Origin: Syntrophaceticus sp050949745
Lineage (GTDB): Bacteria; Bacillota; DSM-12270; Thermacetogeniales; Thermacetogeniaceae
Reading direction: 5' to 3'
Assembly (NCBI GenBank): GCA_050949745.1
Contig: JBMNGF010000021.1
Span: 1-64,000 of the forward strand
DNA length: 64,000 nt
Notes under the pieces: model-generated
Seen by the model: only the letters and a program-made list of their open reading frames with translations
What the model was told of the DNA's origin: nothing
Database searches by the model: none
Shown here: in pieces, positions 40,048 through 50,035 of the stretch
Position numbering within the stretch: the first letter of the stretch is position 1
How the letters are laid out: each line of letters opens with the position of its first letter
Position numbers and translations under genes: made by a program

Positions 40048-41535
40048 ATGCCCATTACTTTTCAGGATTTACTTCAGGGAGTAGAGGTTACTGGTGCTGC
40101 GGGGCTTGAGCAGACAGTTACTGGATTACACTATGATTCCCGTCTGATAAAGCCGGGAAATATATTTGTATGTATACAAGGTTACCGCACAGATGGGCAT
40201 CTATATATTCAGGATGCTTTATCCAGGGGGGCTGTAGGGTTAGTTGTCGAAAAAGATATGAATTTACAGCCCCAGATCTCCTTTGCCAGAGTAAATAGTT
40301 CACGCCTGGCTTTGGCCTTGATGGCGGCGAATTTTTATGATCATCCCAGCAGGAAGCTTACTATGATTGGTGTTACCGGTACTAATGGCAAGACCACCAC
40401 TACACACCTCATTGAGGCTGTTTTGGCTGGCAAGGCTGAGCCTACGGGAATTATCGGTACTATCTGCAATAAGATAGGGGATCAGAGGCATTCTGTTGAG
40501 CGAACAACACCGGAATCCCTTGATCTCCAATCCATTCTCGCTCAAATGAACACATCTAAGGTAAAAGCTGTTTCTATGGAGGTTTCCTCTCATGCTCTCT
40601 TTCTACAGCGGGTAGCAGCCTGTGAGTTCGATATAGGGGTATTTACAAACTTGACTCAAGATCATCTGGATTTCCATAGGAATATTGATGAATACCTGGC
40701 TGCCAAGATGCTACTTTTTGAGGGGCTGGGAAAGGAAAGATTAAAAAAACGGCCATGTTACGCTGTGGTCAATAATGATGACAGTGCAGCAAAGCGGATT
40801 ATAAAGTGTACAAATGTACCTGTAATTACATATGGTATTTACGAACAGGCAGATCTAAGAGCTGAGGATGTACAACTCAATCCAGATGGGAGCAGTTTTA
40901 CTGTGGTCTATAAAGAAGACTCCTTTCCAGTAACTACCTCACTTCCTGGTGAATTTAATGTATATAATAGTCTTGCCGCTATCTGTGTAGGCTTGCAGGA
41001 GGGTGTTCCGGTAACAGTGATACAGGCTATTCTAAAAAAGATGAAGGGGGTTCCCGGGCGGTTTGAACCGGTAGATGAAGGCCAGAAATTTGCAGTAGTC
41101 GTCGATTATGCTCATACCCCTGACGGTCTGGAGAATGTATTGAAAACAGCACGCCGAGTATCAGGCGGCAGACTGATCACAGTTTTCGGCTGTGGTGGTG
41201 ACCGTGATGCCGGTAAGCGGCCTGTAATGGGAAGGATTGCGGGAGAGTTGAGCGACTACACTATTATTACTTCCGATAATCCCCGCTCAGAAGCTCCTGA
41301 GTTAATAGAAGGTCAAATAGAAGATGGTATACAGGAGATACAAGATGCCTGTTATACTATAATTACTGATCGCTTTCAGGCAATCAGGCATGCCCTTCTC
41401 AGTGCAAAAGAAGGAGATTTTGTAGTGATAGCTGGCAAAGGACATGAAACATATCAAATTGTCGGGGACCAGGTACTTCCCTTTGATGATCATCAGGTAG
41501 CTAGGGAGATTATTGTAAAGGAGATCATTGATTAA
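40048..41535 (+). CDS. murE: UDP-MurNAc-tripeptide synthetase MurE
   Basis: This Mur ligase of about 495 residues adds the third amino acid to the peptidoglycan stem peptide. ATP site GVTGTNGKTTT, central domain FTNLTQDHLDFHRN, and the substrate motif SDNPRSEAP; the DNPR signature indicates meso-diaminopimelate rather than lysine. ATG 40048 follows GAGGTG; GTG 40039 is alternative. Third of the wall-precursor genes in this operon. Confidence 0.96.
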   Translation: MPITFQDLLQGVEVTGAAGLEQTVTGLHYDSRLIKPGNIFVCIQGYRTDGHLYIQDALSRGAVGLVVEKDMNLQPQISFARVNSSRLALALMAANFYDHPSRKLTMIGVTGTNGKTTTTHLIEAVLAGKAEPTGIIGTICNKIGDQRHSVERTTPESLDLQSILAQMNTSKVKAVSMEVSSHALFLQRVAACEFDIGVFTNLTQDHLDFHRNIDEYLAAKMLLFEGLGKERLKKRPCYAVVNNDDSAAKRIIKCTNVPVITYGIYEQADLRAEDVQLNPDGSSFTVVYKEDSFPVTTSLPGEFNVYNSLAAICVGLQEGVPVTVIQAILKKMKGVPGRFEPVDEGQKFAVVVDYAHTPDGLENVLKTARRVSGGRLITVFGCGGDRDAGKRPVMGRIAGELSDYTIITSDNPRSEAPELIEGQIEDGIQEIQDACYTIITDRFQAIRHALLSAKEGDFVVIAGKGHETYQIVGDQVLPFDDHQVAREIIVKEIID

Positions 41536-41538
41536 GTA

Positions 41539-42927
41539 ATGGATCCAATACATATAAATGATGTTATAAAGGCTGTCCGAGGCCAGTTGGTGCAGGGCAG
41601 TAGCAATATAGGGATCAATGGTGTGAGTATTGACAGTAGAACGATTAAGCCAGGAGATCTGTTCTTGGCTTTTCCTGGAGAGCGGGTTGATGGGCATGAT
41701 TTTTTGGAACAGGTCTTTGACCAAGGGGCTGCTGCTGCTGTTATTTCTCATCCAGTGAATTTTCAGAGTAGGGCAGCTTTGATTATGGTTGATGACCCAC
41801 TTAAAGCACTGCAGGATCTGGCGTATTACTATCGCCAGTTATATAACATTCCGGTGGTTGCAGTTACCGGAAGCACCGGAAAAACCACAACTAAGGATCT
41901 AATTGCCGGTGTACTGGAGCAGCGATTTAAGGTTCTAAAGACAAGTGGGAATTACAATAATGAGATTGGACTTCCTTTGACACTTTTGCAGTTGAATCAC
42001 AGCCATCAGATAGCTGTTCTGGAAATGGCTATGCGGGGACGTGGGCAGATAGCTGCTTTATGTGAGCTCAGCTGCCCGCAAGTAGGGGTGATCACCAATA
42101 TTGGTAAGACCCATTTGGAGCTTTTAGGTAGCCACGAGGCCATTGCCCTGGCTAAAGGGGAACTACTGCAAGCCCTACCCTCTGATGGATGGGCGGTGCT
42201 CTGCGGTGAAGACCCATGGCAGGTAAAACTCAGTGAAATGGTATCTGGTGAGGTTATTTTTTATGGCTATAGTGATCACTGCACTGTCAGTGCCTCTCAG
42301 GTTGTTTTGGATAACCTGGATGGCGTAGAGTTTAATCTTTCTACCCCTGCCGGGCAAAGAACCTGCTTTCTCCCTCTGCCAGGTGCCCATAATGTGACAA
42401 ACGCTCTGGCGGCGGCTGCTGTAGGACACAGGTTTGGCTTAACTCTCCAGGAGATTGCGGCAGGTCTCCAATCTGCTTCTTTGACAGGGATGCGGTTGGA
42501 GGTCAAGGAGGAAAAAGATGGGGTAATGATCATCGATGACTCCTATAATGCCAGTCCATCCTCTACAATAGCTGCTTTAAGGCTGCTTGCCGAGTCTGGG
42601 GGCGAGAGAACCATCGCTGTTTTAGGTGATATGTACGAGTTAGGAGAAGAAACAGTTGACGGACACCGTCAGGTTGGGAAGGAAGCGGTTGCTTTACAGA
42701 TCGATTGTCTCTGTACAGTTGGGCAGCTAGCTAGGGAAATTGCTAAAGGTGCTATAAATGCTGGGATGGACAGTGACTTGATATATGTTTATCAGGAAAA
42801 AACAGAAGCAGTATCTTTTCTAAGATCATATCTGCAAAAAGGGGATGTGGTATTGATTAAGGGTTCGAGAGGTATGAAGATGGAGGAGATCGTGGCAGCC
42901 ATCCAGGATGGTGAGCAAGGTGAATGA
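41539..42927 (+). CDS. murF: UDP-MurNAc-tripeptide--D-alanyl-D-alanine ligase MurF
   Basis: This 462-residue ligase adds D-Ala-D-Ala to the stem peptide. ATP site VTGSTGKTTTKDLI, GNYNNEIGLPLTLL, EMAMRGRGQIAALCEL, and IIDDSYNASPSS are typical. It starts 3 bases after murE and overlaps mraY by a few codons, showing tight coupling. Confidence 0.96.
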   Translation: MDPIHINDVIKAVRGQLVQGSSNIGINGVSIDSRTIKPGDLFLAFPGERVDGHDFLEQVFDQGAAAAVISHPVNFQSRAALIMVDDPLKALQDLAYYYRQLYNIPVVAVTGSTGKTTTKDLIAGVLEQRFKVLKTSGNYNNEIGLPLTLLQLNHSHQIAVLEMAMRGRGQIAALCELSCPQVGVITNIGKTHLELLGSHEAIALAKGELLQALPSDGWAVLCGEDPWQVKLSEMVSGEVIFYGYSDHCTVSASQVVLDNLDGVEFNLSTPAGQRTCFLPLPGAHNVTNALAAAAVGHRFGLTLQEIAAGLQSASLTGMRLEVKEEKDGVMIIDDSYNASPSSTIAALRLLAESGGERTIAVLGDMYELGEETVDGHRQVGKEAVALQIDCLCTVGQLAREIAKGAINAGMDSDLIYVYQEKTEAVSFLRSYLQKGDVVLIKGSRGMKMEEIVAAIQDGEQGE

Positions 42928-43876
42928 GATTGCCAGAGTAGTCCTGGCCTTTGTGGTAAGCTTGGTTGTAGTGCTGGTGATTACACCCATCTGCATTCCC
43001 CTATTACAGCGATTAAAAGTTGGGCAAGAGGTCAGGGATGATGGCCCCCGCTCCCATCTAAAAAAACAGGGAACCGCTACAATGGGCGGTGTCATGATTA
43101 TTTTGGGTGTTGGGATAGCCGGATTTATTTTTACGTCTGATGCTTATGAAACACTGCTTCTTTTTATAATCATGCTGGGTTGCGGGTTGCTGGGATTATG
43201 GGATGATTTCCTCAAAGTTGTTCTCAGAAGGCCCCTTGGACTGCGGGCTAGAGCAAAAATAGTCGGACAACTGCTTGTGGGGATTTGTCTTGCTTGGGGT
43301 TCTTCAATGCTCGGGCGGGGAACTTTAATTGCAGTACCATTTACTGGTATTGAACTAGAAGCTGGTTTTTTTTATTATATTTTTGTAGTGCTTATCTTAA
43401 TATCTGCTGCTAACGCAGTTAATCTCACAGACGGGTTGGATGGACTGGCTAGTGGGTTGATGGTGATTGTCAGTGCTGCTTATGTTTTAATTGCTTTGAA
43501 TACAGGTCATTATGCTGCAGCGGTTTTTGCAGGGGCTTTAGGTGGTGCTTGTCTGGGATTTCTTAGGTCTAATTACCACCCCGCCCGGATATTTATGGGT
43601 GATACAGGTTCTCTGGCTCTGGGGGGTGCACTGGCTGCACTTGCTGTGCTTACAGGGACAGAGCTTCTTTTAATAATACTGGGAGGGGTATTTGTCCTGG
43701 ATGTGCTCTCTGTAATTATCCAGGTCATTTCCTTTAAATTAACTGGGAAGCGAGTCTTTAAGATGAGTCCCCTGCATCATCATTTTGAACTATCTGGTTG
43801 GCCTGAGGTCAAAGTTGTACAAGTTTTTTGGTTGATGGGATTATGTTTTGCCATCCTAGGCTTGCTTGCTTTATAA
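42908..43876 (+). CDS. mraY: Phospho-MurNAc-pentapeptide transferase MraY
   Basis: This integral membrane enzyme of 322 residues makes lipid I from UDP-MurNAc-pentapeptide and undecaprenyl phosphate. About ten helices; motifs GPRSHLKKQGTATMGGV, GLWDDFLKV, NAVNLTDGLDGLASG, FLRSNYHPARIFMGDTGSLA, and SPLHHHFELSGWPE. ATG 42908 overlaps murF; GTG 42911 and 42920 are alternatives. murD follows after a 136-base gap with heptamer repeats. Confidence 0.97.
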   Translation: MVSKVNEIARVVLAFVVSLVVVLVITPICIPLLQRLKVGQEVRDDGPRSHLKKQGTATMGGVMIILGVGIAGFIFTSDAYETLLLFIIMLGCGLLGLWDDFLKVVLRRPLGLRARAKIVGQLLVGICLAWGSSMLGRGTLIAVPFTGIELEAGFFYYIFVVLILISAANAVNLTDGLDGLASGLMVIVSAAYVLIALNTGHYAAAVFAGALGGACLGFLRSNYHPARIFMGDTGSLALGGALAALAVLTGTELLLIILGGVFVLDVLSVIIQVISFKLTGKRVFKMSPLHHHFELSGWPEVKVVQVFWLMGLCFAILGLLAL

Positions 43877-43903
43877 GGGCGTAATCTATGGTAAAGATGA
43901 AAA

Positions 43904-43992
43904 CAGAGGCCGAAGTCAGTAATGTTGCGGATTAAGTGTAATACAGTTTCAATAAAACCTCCGACATCTGACCTCCGGCCTCCGACTTCCAT
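43904..43992. repeat. Heptamer-periodic repeat and hairpin between mraY and murD
   Basis: Five 7-base units lie end to end at 43958-43992 (CCTCCGA, CATCTGA, CCTCCGG, CCTCCGA, CTTCCAT). A reverse-complementary segment GAGGCCGAAGTC near 43906 can pair with the GGCCTCCGACTTC part. It is the only long gap inside the division operon. Confidence 0.6.
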
Positions 43993-44012
43993 TTCAGGTA
44001 GGAGATGTTGAA

Positions 44013-45383
44013 TTGTCTAGTTTACAAGGTAAAAAGGTGCTTATTGTAGGAATGGCACGAAGTGGCCAGGCCGCGGCTCGTTTTTTGGCAAAGCAGGGAG
44101 CATTGGTGACAGGCACCGACCTTAAAAGTGAGGATCAGCTGGGCTGTGAATTCCCTGAATTAAAAAAGCTGCCCATTGCTTTAATTGCCGGTGGTTACCC
44201 TGAAGTAATACAAGGTGGCTATGATCTGGTTATAGTCAGCCCTGGTGTTCCCAGCGACATACCCCCGATATTAGCTGCACAAAAACATGGCATTCCTATT
44301 TGGAGTGAATTGGAATTGGCGGGTAGATTTATCAAAGACCCGATCATCGCTGTTACTGGTACCAATGGAAAAACCACCACAACTTCTTTACTGGGATATA
44401 TTTTTGATCAGGCAGGGATTGAGGCTGTAGTGGCAGGAAATATCGGAATACCATTAATTCAGGAAGTGGAAAAAAACCTTGATATTTTTCGGCAAGGAGT
44501 CAAGCGCTGGATTGTGGAAGTGAGTTCTTTTCAATTGGAGCGAATGGAAGCATTTCGGCCGCATATAGCTGTTTTTCTAAATTTAGCTCCGGACCACCTC
44601 GACAGGCATGGCGATTTGGCCACATATGGTAGGATTAAAGCCCAGCTTTTTGCCAATCAGGGACCAGATGATTATGCTGTCATCAATCTGGATGATCCCT
44701 GGGTGTCGACACAGATGGGTAATGTTCCTGGCCAAATAGCCGGTTTCTCCTGCAGCAGGGTTCCTCAGCATGGGATAGGAGTGCAAGGGGAGCAGATTAT
44801 CTATAATTTACAGGGCAGAGATGAGCTATTGTGTACAGTTGGAGATATTAGAATGCCTGGCCGTCACAACCTGGAAAATGCTTTGGCGGCAGCGGCAGCT
44901 TCTCTGTTGGCTGGAGTTGATAAGGAATATGTTGTCGATGCGTTAACTTCTTTTTCCGGTGTATCACATCGAGTGGAGGAAGTACGAATATTGGACGGAG
45001 TGCTTTATGTCAATGACTCAAAGGCAACTAATCCAGATGCAGTACTGAGAGCCCTCGATTCCTATGATAAACCGATAATCCTGATCGCTGGGGGAAGGCA
45101 TAAAGGTGCGGGCCTAGATGAGCTGGCAGAAAAGATAAGGCAAAGGGTGAAGGCCTTGATCCTGATAGGGGAGGCAGCTCCCCTGTTGCGACAGACGGTG
45201 ATGGCTATAGGGTTTAATAATATACAAGATGTGAATTCCCTTCAAGAAGCTGTTGCATTAGCACACAGTATTGCCTGTAGTGGTGATCTGGTTCTGCTGT
45301 CACCAGGGTGTGCCAGTTGGGATATGTTTCGTGATTATGAGGAACGGGGTGATCTCTTCCGTAAAGAGGTTGAGGAACTCTAA
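44013..45383 (+). CDS. murD: UDP-MurNAc-L-alanine--D-glutamate ligase MurD
   Basis: This 456-residue ligase adds D-Glu to UDP-MurNAc-L-Ala. N-terminal Rossmann KKVLIVGMARSGQAAARFL, ATP site AVTGTNGKTTTTSLLG, FLNLAPDHLDRHG, and C-terminal NDSKATNPDAVLRAL. TTG start follows TAGGAGATG. It stands directly before the ftsW-type gene. Confidence 0.96.
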   Translation: MSSLQGKKVLIVGMARSGQAAARFLAKQGALVTGTDLKSEDQLGCEFPELKKLPIALIAGGYPEVIQGGYDLVIVSPGVPSDIPPILAAQKHGIPIWSELELAGRFIKDPIIAVTGTNGKTTTTSLLGYIFDQAGIEAVVAGNIGIPLIQEVEKNLDIFRQGVKRWIVEVSSFQLERMEAFRPHIAVFLNLAPDHLDRHGDLATYGRIKAQLFANQGPDDYAVINLDDPWVSTQMGNVPGQIAGFSCSRVPQHGIGVQGEQIIYNLQGRDELLCTVGDIRMPGRHNLENALAAAAASLLAGVDKEYVVDALTSFSGVSHRVEEVRILDGVLYVNDSKATNPDAVLRALDSYDKPIILIAGGRHKGAGLDELAEKIRQRVKALILIGEAAPLLRQTVMAIGFNNIQDVNSLQEAVALAHSIACSGDLVLLSPGCASWDMFRDYEERGDLFRKEVEEL

Positions 45384-45397
45384 GGAGGGGTTGGAAT

Positions 45398-46501
45398 ATG
45401 AAAAAGGCGCGCAGAGCCCCAGATTTTATTCTCTTTATAATCATACTCCTATTATTAACAGTAGGGATTGTAATGGTATACAGCGCCAGCTTTGTTTTCG
45501 CTGAGGTGAATTATGATGATGGCGCCCATTTCCTTAAAAACCAGTTGATATGGGCATTGCTAGGGATTGCCGGAATGATTTTCGTCATGAATATCAATTA
45601 CAAGGTTTATAAAAAGTGGGCAATTCCTTTATTAGGGCTGGCTGCTGTTTCACTCGTTCTTCTGTTTGTGCCAGGAGTAGGTATTGAGGTAAAGGATGCA
45701 ACACGCTGGATTGGGGTTGGTACTACCTTTCGCTTTCAACCATCAGAAGTCACTAAACTGGCATTGGTTTTTTTCCTAGCTAAATTTTTGTCTGAGAATC
45801 AGGATCGGATTAAGCAGTTTTTTAAGGGGTTAGCCATCCCGCTCCTGGTTGTAGGGGGTATCTGTCTCCTGATTTTGCTGCAGCCTGATCTGGGGACAAC
45901 CGTCACCATTGCAGGTACAGCATTTCTCCTATTGTTAGCTGCGGGAGCAAGGATAAGCCATTTGTGCGGCTTGGGAGTGTTGGGGTGTGGACTAGCAGCT
46001 CTGGCAATCATTATGGAACCATATCGGATGAAGCGGATCATGGCTTTTACAGATCCCTGGTCCGATCCCTTAGATACAGGATTTCAAACCATCCAGGCTC
46101 TTCTAGCAGTTGGTTCAGGGAGATTCTTCGGAGCAGGGCTCGGTCAGGGGAGACAGAAGTTTCTCTACCTGCCTGAGCAGCATACAGATTTCATCTTTGC
46201 AGTGATAGCGGAAGAGTTGGGTTTTATCGGGTCAACATTTGTTCTCCTGCTTTTTCTTGCCTTTATGTGGAGGGGGCTAAAGATCGCTATTAAGGCACCT
46301 GACACCTTTGGGGGGCTGCTTGCTGCTGGAATCACGATCATGGTGGTGCTGCAGGCACTCATAAATATAGGTGTTGTGACAGGAAGCCTTCCAATAACAG
46401 GGATCACGTTGCCTTTCATCAGTTATGGGGGCTCCTCATTGACACTGAATTTAGTGGGAATTGGTATTCTCTTAAATATATCACGTTATGTTAAAGAATA
46501 G
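45398..46501 (+). CDS. ftsW: SEDS peptidoglycan glycosyltransferase FtsW/SpoVE
   Basis: This 367-residue membrane protein with about ten helices polymerises glycan strands together with the partner class B PBP. Motifs: VMVYSASFVFA, KDATRWIGVGTTFRFQPSEV, LQPDLGTTVTI, GLGQGRQKFLYLPEQHTDFIF, and LPFISYGGSS. Its partner is most likely the SpoVD-type protein upstream. In sporulating relatives it is named SpoVE; only one SEDS gene is seen here. AAGGAGGGG precedes the ATG. Confidence 0.94.
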   Translation: MKKARRAPDFILFIIILLLLTVGIVMVYSASFVFAEVNYDDGAHFLKNQLIWALLGIAGMIFVMNINYKVYKKWAIPLLGLAAVSLVLLFVPGVGIEVKDATRWIGVGTTFRFQPSEVTKLALVFFLAKFLSENQDRIKQFFKGLAIPLLVVGGICLLILLQPDLGTTVTIAGTAFLLLLAAGARISHLCGLGVLGCGLAALAIIMEPYRMKRIMAFTDPWSDPLDTGFQTIQALLAVGSGRFFGAGLGQGRQKFLYLPEQHTDFIFAVIAEELGFIGSTFVLLLFLAFMWRGLKIAIKAPDTFGGLLAAGITIMVVLQALINIGVVTGSLPITGITLPFISYGGSSLTLNLVGIGILLNISRYVKE

Positions 46502-46512
46502 GAGAATAAGGT

Positions 46513-47667
46513 ATGCGTGTGCTGATTACAGGTGGTGGTACAGGGGGACACCTCTATCCGGCATTGTCAGTTGCCGGTTTGCTGCAGGAGTTAGATAACC
46601 GCTGCCAGATCCTCTTTGTAGGGACAGGTGAGGGCCTGGAAAGCAGAGTGGTGCCTGAAAGAGGTTACTCTTTTCGCCAAATTACAGCCGGAAAGTGGCC
46701 GCGAAAAATATCTTTTAATGGAATACGTGATTTAATTTCTCTGGGGAAGGGCTATCTACAGGGAGTCGGCATAATCAAGGAGTTTCGCCCTGATGTTATT
46801 TTTGCCACAGGTGGGTATGTTTCAGTACCCCTTGGACTGGCTGCTGCGACTATGAGGATCCCACTTTTTTTGCATGAACAAAACTCTGTCCCGGGGATGG
46901 CTAATAAACTGTTGTCACGTTGGGCTGAGGTAACCTTTACCACCTTTAACACTGATAAAGGATCTTTTCCTTTGAAGGCGAAATTAATTCATTCAGGACT
47001 GCCGGTGCGCAGTGAGATATTGAAATCGGACCGAAGAGAGGGATTAAAGTACTTCGGATTTAAGCCTAATGAATTTACTCTTTTGGTTACTGGAGGAAGC
47101 CGTGGTGCCCGGCGTATCAATTTGGTGATGTTGGAAATATATCGTCAGATCTGCCAGGGGAAGACAAAACTGGCGCCGATGCAGGTAATTCACATAACAG
47201 GAGCGAATGAGTATCGACAATTTTGCCAGGACATGGTATGTATGGGAATAAACACCGATGATATAGGCAAACTAGTAATAAAACCATATTTAGAGGAAAT
47301 GGAATATGCATTGAATGCAGCAGATCTGGTGATCAGTCGTGCTGGAGCGGCAACACTTGCTGAAGTGACTGCCCTGGGAATTCCGGCAATTCTGATTCCT
47401 TATCCTTTTGCAACAGGAAATCACCAGTATCACAATGCTAGTTATTTGGAGAGCCGGGGGGCAGCGACTCTCATTCCGGAAAAGGAGCTCACATCTGAAG
47501 TGCTGCTTGGTGAAATGGAAAAACTGGCAGATGATTCTACCTTACGTCAAAAGATGTCCGAACAGTCTCGCAGTATAGGAGCTTTGCAAGCCGGAGAATT
47601 GATTGCCAGTGTTCTGATTGATGCTGGCAAAAAGTCACATCGCACCTCCTGGGCGGGTAAGACATAA
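46513..47667 (+). CDS. murG: UDP-GlcNAc:lipid I N-acetylglucosaminyltransferase MurG
   Basis: This 384-residue membrane-associated GT28 enzyme turns lipid I into lipid II. N-terminal GGGTGGHLYPALSVA, RGYSFRQI, ATGGYVSVPLGLAA, LHEQNSVPG, and the C-terminal donor site RAGAATLAEVTALGIPAILIPYP are visible in order (long pieces mark positions). It starts 11 bases after ftsW. Confidence 0.96.
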   Translation: MRVLITGGGTGGHLYPALSVAGLLQELDNRCQILFVGTGEGLESRVVPERGYSFRQITAGKWPRKISFNGIRDLISLGKGYLQGVGIIKEFRPDVIFATGGYVSVPLGLAAATMRIPLFLHEQNSVPGMANKLLSRWAEVTFTTFNTDKGSFPLKAKLIHSGLPVRSEILKSDRREGLKYFGFKPNEFTLLVTGGSRGARRINLVMLEIYRQICQGKTKLAPMQVIHITGANEYRQFCQDMVCMGINTDDIGKLVIKPYLEEMEYALNAADLVISRAGAATLAEVTALGIPAILIPYPFATGNHQYHNASYLESRGAATLIPEKELTSEVLLGEMEKLADDSTLRQKMSEQSRSIGALQAGELIASVLIDAGKKSHRTSWAGKT

Positions 47668-47733
47668 ACTGTTGATGTAGCAAAAAGGAGTTAATTAATT
47701 GTTGAGGCACTGTAAAAGGGAGGAGATTAGTAC

Positions 47734-49110
47734 GTGACTGGCAAGTGGTATCATTTTATTGGAATCGGTGGTGTGGGTATGAGTGGACTTGCCCATGTTC
47801 TGCTAGATATGGGATTGCGTGTTAGTGGTTCCGATCTTGTACTTTCACCTGTAATCGATGGCCTGCGGCAACGGGGAGCTGAAATTTTTATAGGCCATAG
47901 GGCAGATAACATATATAATGGCATCGATGCTGTGGTTATTTCCTCTGCTATCCGCCCATCTAATATTGAGTTATGTACTGCTCGTCATAAAGGTTTGCCA
48001 GTCATGGCCCGTGGGGATCTGTTGGCAAAGGTTATGGATAACTATCAGGGTATAGCTGTAACAGGTGCTCATGGTAAAACAACGACCAGCGCAATGATTG
48101 CTGTTGTCTTGGCCAAGAATGGGCTAGATCCCACTTATCTGATAGGTGGCCATATCCCCGAACTCGGAGGCAATGCCGGCTTGGGAAAGGGTAAATACTT
48201 GGTTGCCGAATCAGATGAAAGTGATGGTTCTTTTCTTAAACAAAGACCAGATATTGCTGTTATTACAAATATAGATGATGACCATCTGGATTATTACAGA
48301 GATATTTCCGGAATATTGCGAGCTTTTCAAGAATTTTTGGCAAAAATAAGACCAGATGGAATTGCTGTACTATGCAGTGACAATATTAATGTTCGCCAAT
48401 TATCTACAAATGGAATTAATGTGGTTACTTATGGGCTTCAAAATGGTGCCCAGTATCAAGCCAGGAATATTGTTCAGAAGGGCCTAGTGACAGAAGCGGA
48501 GGTTGTTCATAATGGTAGTTACCTAGGAAAGTTAAAACTTACGATGCCTGGTATCCATAATATACAAAACGCCCTGGCTGCTGTTGCTGTGGGTAGGCAC
48601 CTGGGGTTGGAATTTAGCAATATAGCCAGAGCTTTAGCTTACTATCAGGGTGTTCACCGTCGTTTTCAACTTGTAGCTCAGTATGATGGGATCAAGATTA
48701 TTGATGACTATGCACATCACCCCACAGAGGTTAAAGCCTTGATGAAAGCAGCTTTAGGAATCAAACGAAAAAGAGTAATCACTGTTTTTCAACCACATCG
48801 CTACAGCAGAACAAAATCCTTGAAAGAGGAGTTTGGAAAGGCTTTTGAGGGCAGCGACATTGTTGTAGTTACAGGCATCTATGCTGCTGGAGAAAGCCCC
48901 TTAGAAGGTGTTTCAGGTGAGATTATCGCTCAGGAGATGCTTAATAATGGCATTAATTCCATTTATATTAATTCGCTTGATGATGTGGTGAGTTTCCTTC
49001 TGCAGAATCTCCGTTCAGGGGACACAGTGCTGACTGTGGGCGCTGGCGATGTCTGGACTGTAGGTAGGGATCTTGCTTCTAGTATTGAGCATTGTTCACA
49101 AGTAAACTGA
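47734..49110 (+). CDS. murC: UDP-MurNAc--L-alanine ligase MurC
   Basis: This 458-residue ligase adds the first amino acid to UDP-MurNAc. HFIGIGGVGMSGLAHVL at the start, ATP site AVTGAHGKTTTSAMI, VITNIDDDHLDYY, RRFQLVAQYDGIKIIDDYAHHPTEV, and FQPHRYSRT are diagnostic. GTG start follows AAGGGAGGAG. murB follows after 12 bases. Confidence 0.96.
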   Translation: MTGKWYHFIGIGGVGMSGLAHVLLDMGLRVSGSDLVLSPVIDGLRQRGAEIFIGHRADNIYNGIDAVVISSAIRPSNIELCTARHKGLPVMARGDLLAKVMDNYQGIAVTGAHGKTTTSAMIAVVLAKNGLDPTYLIGGHIPELGGNAGLGKGKYLVAESDESDGSFLKQRPDIAVITNIDDDHLDYYRDISGILRAFQEFLAKIRPDGIAVLCSDNINVRQLSTNGINVVTYGLQNGAQYQARNIVQKGLVTEAEVVHNGSYLGKLKLTMPGIHNIQNALAAVAVGRHLGLEFSNIARALAYYQGVHRRFQLVAQYDGIKIIDDYAHHPTEVKALMKAALGIKRKRVITVFQPHRYSRTKSLKEEFGKAFEGSDIVVVTGIYAAGESPLEGVSGEIIAQEMLNNGINSIYINSLDDVVSFLLQNLRSGDTVLTVGAGDVWTVGRDLASSIEHCSQVN

Positions 49111-49122
49111 GGGGTTAAATTA

Positions 49123-50034
49123 ATGAATCTTCATGTTTTGGCTGATAAATTGGAGAAGAAGGTAGATTGTCAGGTATTTGTTCATGCTTCCATGAGAAAC
49201 TTTACAACTTGGAGGGTAGGTGGGCCTGCCGATCTACTGATTACTCCCCATAATAAAGAAGACATCAAAAATAGCATATTGTTTGCCAAAGAATATGGTC
49301 TCCCGATAACTGTTATTGGTAATGGATCTAATTTACTGGTATTGGATGGTGGTATCCGAGGATTAGTGATCAAGCTCGGAGAGTTTAAAGGGGTTTCCCT
49401 GCAGGGAGACATGATAACTGTAGAAGCGGGAGTAATGCTTCCTGTTCTAGCCCGGATGGCTTGTAAAGCATCTTTAAGTGGATTGGAGTTTGCTGTTGGG
49501 ATCCCAGCTACCCTTGGCGGGGGATTGGTGATGAATGCCGGAGCCTTTGGACAGAGTATTGGAAGCCTTGTTCAGGAAATTGAGGCTATCGACTACCAGG
49601 GGAAAGAGCAGAGCTTATCAAAGGGTGAACTTTCCTTTTGCTATCGTTCATCTTCTATATCGGGGCAAGAGTTGGTTGTTTTAAGAGCTGTTCTCAGGCT
49701 GATTCCTGCTCCAAAGGAAGATATCGCTTCCCGTATGGAAATAAACAAAGCCGAACGAGCTAAGATACAGCCTATAGGTTTACCCTGCGCTGGAAGTGTA
49801 TTTCGTAATCCGCCACAGGATTATGCAGGAAAGCTTATTGAGGAATTGGGGCTGAAAGGACAGCGTATTGGAGATGCTGAGGTTTCTTCGAAACATGCCA
49901 ATTTTATTGTTAACTGTGGCTGTGCAACAGGGCGGGAGATTTTAACACTGATCAAGATCATTCAAGAGCGTGTTTTTGAGAATAAGGGTATTATGTTGGT
50001 TCCTGAGGTCTTGATTATAGGGGAGGAGGGGTGA
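49123..50034 (+). CDS. murB: UDP-N-acetylenolpyruvoylglucosamine reductase MurB
   Basis: This 303-residue FAD enzyme reduces the product of MurA to UDP-MurNAc. MRNFTTWRVGGPADLL, TVIGNGSNLLVLDGGIRGLVI, FAVGIPATLGGGLVMNAGAFG, AGSVFRNP, and KHANFIVN (catalytic region) show a type II MurB. Placed beside murA, with only one base between the two ORFs. Confidence 0.96.
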   Translation: MNLHVLADKLEKKVDCQVFVHASMRNFTTWRVGGPADLLITPHNKEDIKNSILFAKEYGLPITVIGNGSNLLVLDGGIRGLVIKLGEFKGVSLQGDMITVEAGVMLPVLARMACKASLSGLEFAVGIPATLGGGLVMNAGAFGQSIGSLVQEIEAIDYQGKEQSLSKGELSFCYRSSSISGQELVVLRAVLRLIPAPKEDIASRMEINKAERAKIQPIGLPCAGSVFRNPPQDYAGKLIEELGLKGQRIGDAEVSSKHANFIVNCGCATGREILTLIKIIQERVFENKGIMLVPEVLIIGEEG

Positions 50035-50035
50035 G

